Under the pieces are notes generated by a model. That model was not told the origin of the DNA. It did not search any database and saw only the letters and a program-made list of their open reading frames with translations. Of a stretch of 7,203 bases of DNA, positions 6,062 to 7,203 are shown piece after piece. Positions within the stretch are counted from its first letter, which is position 1. Every line of letters begins with the position of its first letter. Source of the stretch: an uncultured Oscillochloris sp. (GTDB lineage Bacteria; Chloroflexota; Chloroflexia; Chloroflexales; Chloroflexaceae); the NCBI GenBank assembly GCA_903877945.1, contig CAIRFY010000449.1, positions 1 through 7,203 of the forward strand. Reading direction: 5' to 3'. The translations under genes and the position numbers were made by a program.

Positions 6062-6069
6062 ATTATAAT
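6062..6069. promoter_or_regulatory. Overlapping divergent -10 candidates (ATTATAAT)
   Basis: The 127-bp gap between the divergent PH-domain and hydrolase genes contains ATTATAAT, which reads TATAAT on both strands (minus 6067-6062, plus 6064-6069). For the minus strand, initiation near 6055 would give a leader of about 37 nt to the preferred start at 6018. Neither strand has a recognisable -35 at 16-18 bp. A separate weak plus-strand candidate is TTGACG (6090-6095) with TGCGAT (6112-6117) at 16 bp, closer to the hydrolase start. Confidence 0.35.
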
Positions 6070-6145
6070 CCCTCTTGCGTTAGCCTCTGTTGACGCACGA
6101 AAGATCATCATTGCGATCACGATCTCCCACATAAGAAAGCAGCTT

Positions 6146-7006
6146 ATGAATACAGCTTCTGCCCTGCCCCTGCTCCCCGTCCCGCCCACGTACGTCGATT
6201 GGCGCGGCTACAAGGTCGCCACCTACCGCGCCGGGGTTGGTCGTCCGACACTGCTGATCCACAGCATTAACGCCGCTGCCTCAGCCTTCGAAATGCGCGG
6301 CCCCTTCGCTCAGCTCCAGGGCGATAACGAGGTCCACGCGATTGATCTCCTGGGCTACGGCAACTCCGACCGACCAGACCGCATCTACCAGGCGGAGGAC
6401 TACATCGACCAAATCGGCGCTCAGCTCGCTCGCATCGGCGCGCCTACGGCCCTGGTGTCCAGTTCCCTCGGCGCGGCCTACGCGGTGGCCGCCGCCGACC
6501 GCTGGCCCGACCTGGTGCGCTCCCTGGTGCTGGCCTGCCCAGTCGGCATCTCGCAGCTCGCTAAGCCCGCCGGTCCGATTGCGTATGCCTTCTACCGCCT
6601 CCTGCACGGCCCCGTCGGTCGCCTGATCTTCCGTTTGCTCACCAGCGATGTGGGCACGCGCTTCTTCCTTGGCCGTCAGGCATACTACGACCAGGCCAGC
6701 ATCACCGCCCAGACCGTGGCTGGCTTTGCCTCGTCCAGCCAGCGCCCAGGGGCTTATTACGCGCCGATCTGTTTTCTTACCGGAATCCTCAACTGTGACA
6801 TCGCCGCAGCCTACGGGCGCTTGCGCCAGCCGATCCTGCTGATCTGGGGCCGTCAGGCCACCACCACGCCGGTGAGCAAATCCGACGAGTTTCTTAGCGC
6901 CAACCCGCACGCTCGTCTTGAGGTGATCGAGAACGCGTCGATGCTCGTGCAGGACGAGCGCCCCAGCGAATTCTCGCGCCTCGCACGCGAGTTTCTTGCA
7001 AAATAG
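6146..7006 (+). CDS. Alpha/beta-hydrolase-fold protein with incomplete catalytic triad, 286 aa
   Basis: The whole alpha/beta-hydrolase core is recognisable: strand and oxyanion region TLLIHSINAAAS (35-46), VHAIDLLGYGNSDRP (63-77), the nucleophile elbow ALVSSSLGAAYA (102-113) with Ser107, a helical cap region (about 135-215), PILLIWGRQATTTPVS (229-244), and a C-terminal LEVIENASMLVQDERPSEF (258-276). Length is typical of soluble esterases, C-C hydrolases and haloperoxidases. Unusually, the elbow is S-x-S-x-G rather than G-x-S-x-G, the usual Asp of WGxxD is Ala238, and the usual His of the NAGH-L-x-x-E-x-P pattern is Met266. The protein may therefore be catalytically altered or inactive. ATG 6146 is preferred since MNTASALPLLPVPPTYVDWRGYKV matches a family N-terminus, although its Shine-Dalgarno is weak (AAGAAAG). 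The frame is open upstream into the PH-domain gene, but that is antisense shadow. The stop TAG lies within the first heptad of the downstream repeat. No signal peptide is seen; the substrate is unknown. Confidence 0.9.
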   Translation: MNTASALPLLPVPPTYVDWRGYKVATYRAGVGRPTLLIHSINAAASAFEMRGPFAQLQGDNEVHAIDLLGYGNSDRPDRIYQAEDYIDQIGAQLARIGAPTALVSSSLGAAYAVAAADRWPDLVRSLVLACPVGISQLAKPAGPIAYAFYRLLHGPVGRLIFRLLTSDVGTRFFLGRQAYYDQASITAQTVAGFASSSQRPGAYYAPICFLTGILNCDIAAAYGRLRQPILLIWGRQATTTPVSKSDEFLSANPHARLEVIENASMLVQDERPSEFSRLAREFLAK

Positions 7007-7140
7007 CCGATAGCCGATAGCCGATAGCTGAGAGAGCCTCATTGCAGTCGTGCGCCCCAGCGCCTCTCGCCCTGGTTGCGATTCGCCCATCCGCTCAGCT
7101 ACACTGTGGGCGTTCTACCGGCTATCGGCTATCGGCTATT
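7002..7140. repeat. 22-bp perfect inverted repeat made of heptads, enclosing 95 bp
   Basis: Three tandem ATAGCCG units (7003-7023), with a fourth diverged ATAGCTG (7024-7030), are mirrored by three CGGCTAT units (7119-7139). With the flanking A at 7002 and T at 7140, the arms 7002-7023 and 7119-7140 are perfectly complementary over 22 bp. Inside, TAGCTGAG (7025-7032) is complementary to CTCAGCTA (7094-7101), giving a nested 8-bp inverted repeat. The enclosed 95 bp show no convincing ORF. The left arm supplies the stop codon of the hydrolase gene. It could be a folded 3' end of the hydrolase mRNA, a small non-autonomous element with heptad termini, or two independent repeat expansions. No target-site duplication is evident. 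Confidence 0.85.
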
Positions 7141-7183
7141 ACTACAGTTGTAAATATCTTCGCAGAAAGGCTCTCGCCGATCA

Positions 7184-7200
7184 CCCCCCCTAGCCCCCCC
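7184..7200 (-). other. G7-CTA-G7 tract, possible G-quadruplex
   Basis: Two C7 runs (7184-7190 and 7194-7200) separated by TAG lie at the window edge. The minus strand reads G7-CTA-G7, which can be parsed as four GGG runs with loops of 1, 3 and 1 nt, the pattern of a stable G-quadruplex. The gene context to the right is outside the window. No gene is seen in 7141-7203. Confidence 0.5.
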
Positions 7201-7203
7201 GCA

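Noticed and set aside
6281..7090. Minus-strand 269-codon open frame opposite the hydrolase gene
   Set aside because: Antisense shadow; the plus strand carries the recognisable alpha/beta-hydrolase fold.

Overview
Seven protein-coding genes fill most of this window. Mixed base composition (G+C-rich genes with one clearly A+T-richer gene), the archaeal-type prolyl-tRNA synthetase, the biotin carboxylase/BCCP fusion and short heptanucleotide repeats next to genes would all fit a member of the Chloroflexota (filamentous anoxygenic phototroph or relative). This placement is inference from gene style; no rRNA or other marker is present.

Layout from left to right. A short REP-like hairpin repeat (15-43) lies beyond the 3' end of proS (90-1532, minus), which encodes a 480-residue class II prolyl-tRNA synthetase. 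Divergent from it is an HNH endonuclease gene (start 1618, plus), preceded by a perfect-consensus sigma-70 promoter (TTGACA, 17 bp, TATAAT) and clearly lower in G+C than its neighbours. Its reading frame has no stop at the end of the HNH domain and runs 402 bp antisense into the next gene.

Four minus-strand genes then follow in one direction, with gaps of 66-91 bp. In order of transcription they are a membrane-anchored bacterial PH-domain protein (5440-6018), an unrecognised 187-residue protein (4802-5365), a biotin carboxylase/biotin carrier fusion that is the alpha chain of an acyl-CoA carboxylase (2935-4710), and a GNAT acetyltransferase (2242-2868). They could be one operon. A 17/19 match to the Fur-box consensus lies between the first two, and a long hairpin of heptad repeats lies between the last two.

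Divergent from this group is an alpha/beta-hydrolase-fold gene (6146-7006, plus) whose protein keeps the nucleophile serine but appears to lack the acid and histidine of the triad. Its stop codon falls in a second heptad array, which forms a 22-bp perfect inverted repeat around 95 bp. The window ends in two C7 tracts (G7-CTA-G7 on the minus strand).

No complete new multi-gene system is evident. The strongest leads are the HNH gene (consensus promoter, foreign composition, lost stop, antisense tail), the two heptad-repeat loci at gene ends, the degenerate hydrolase and the Fur-like site.
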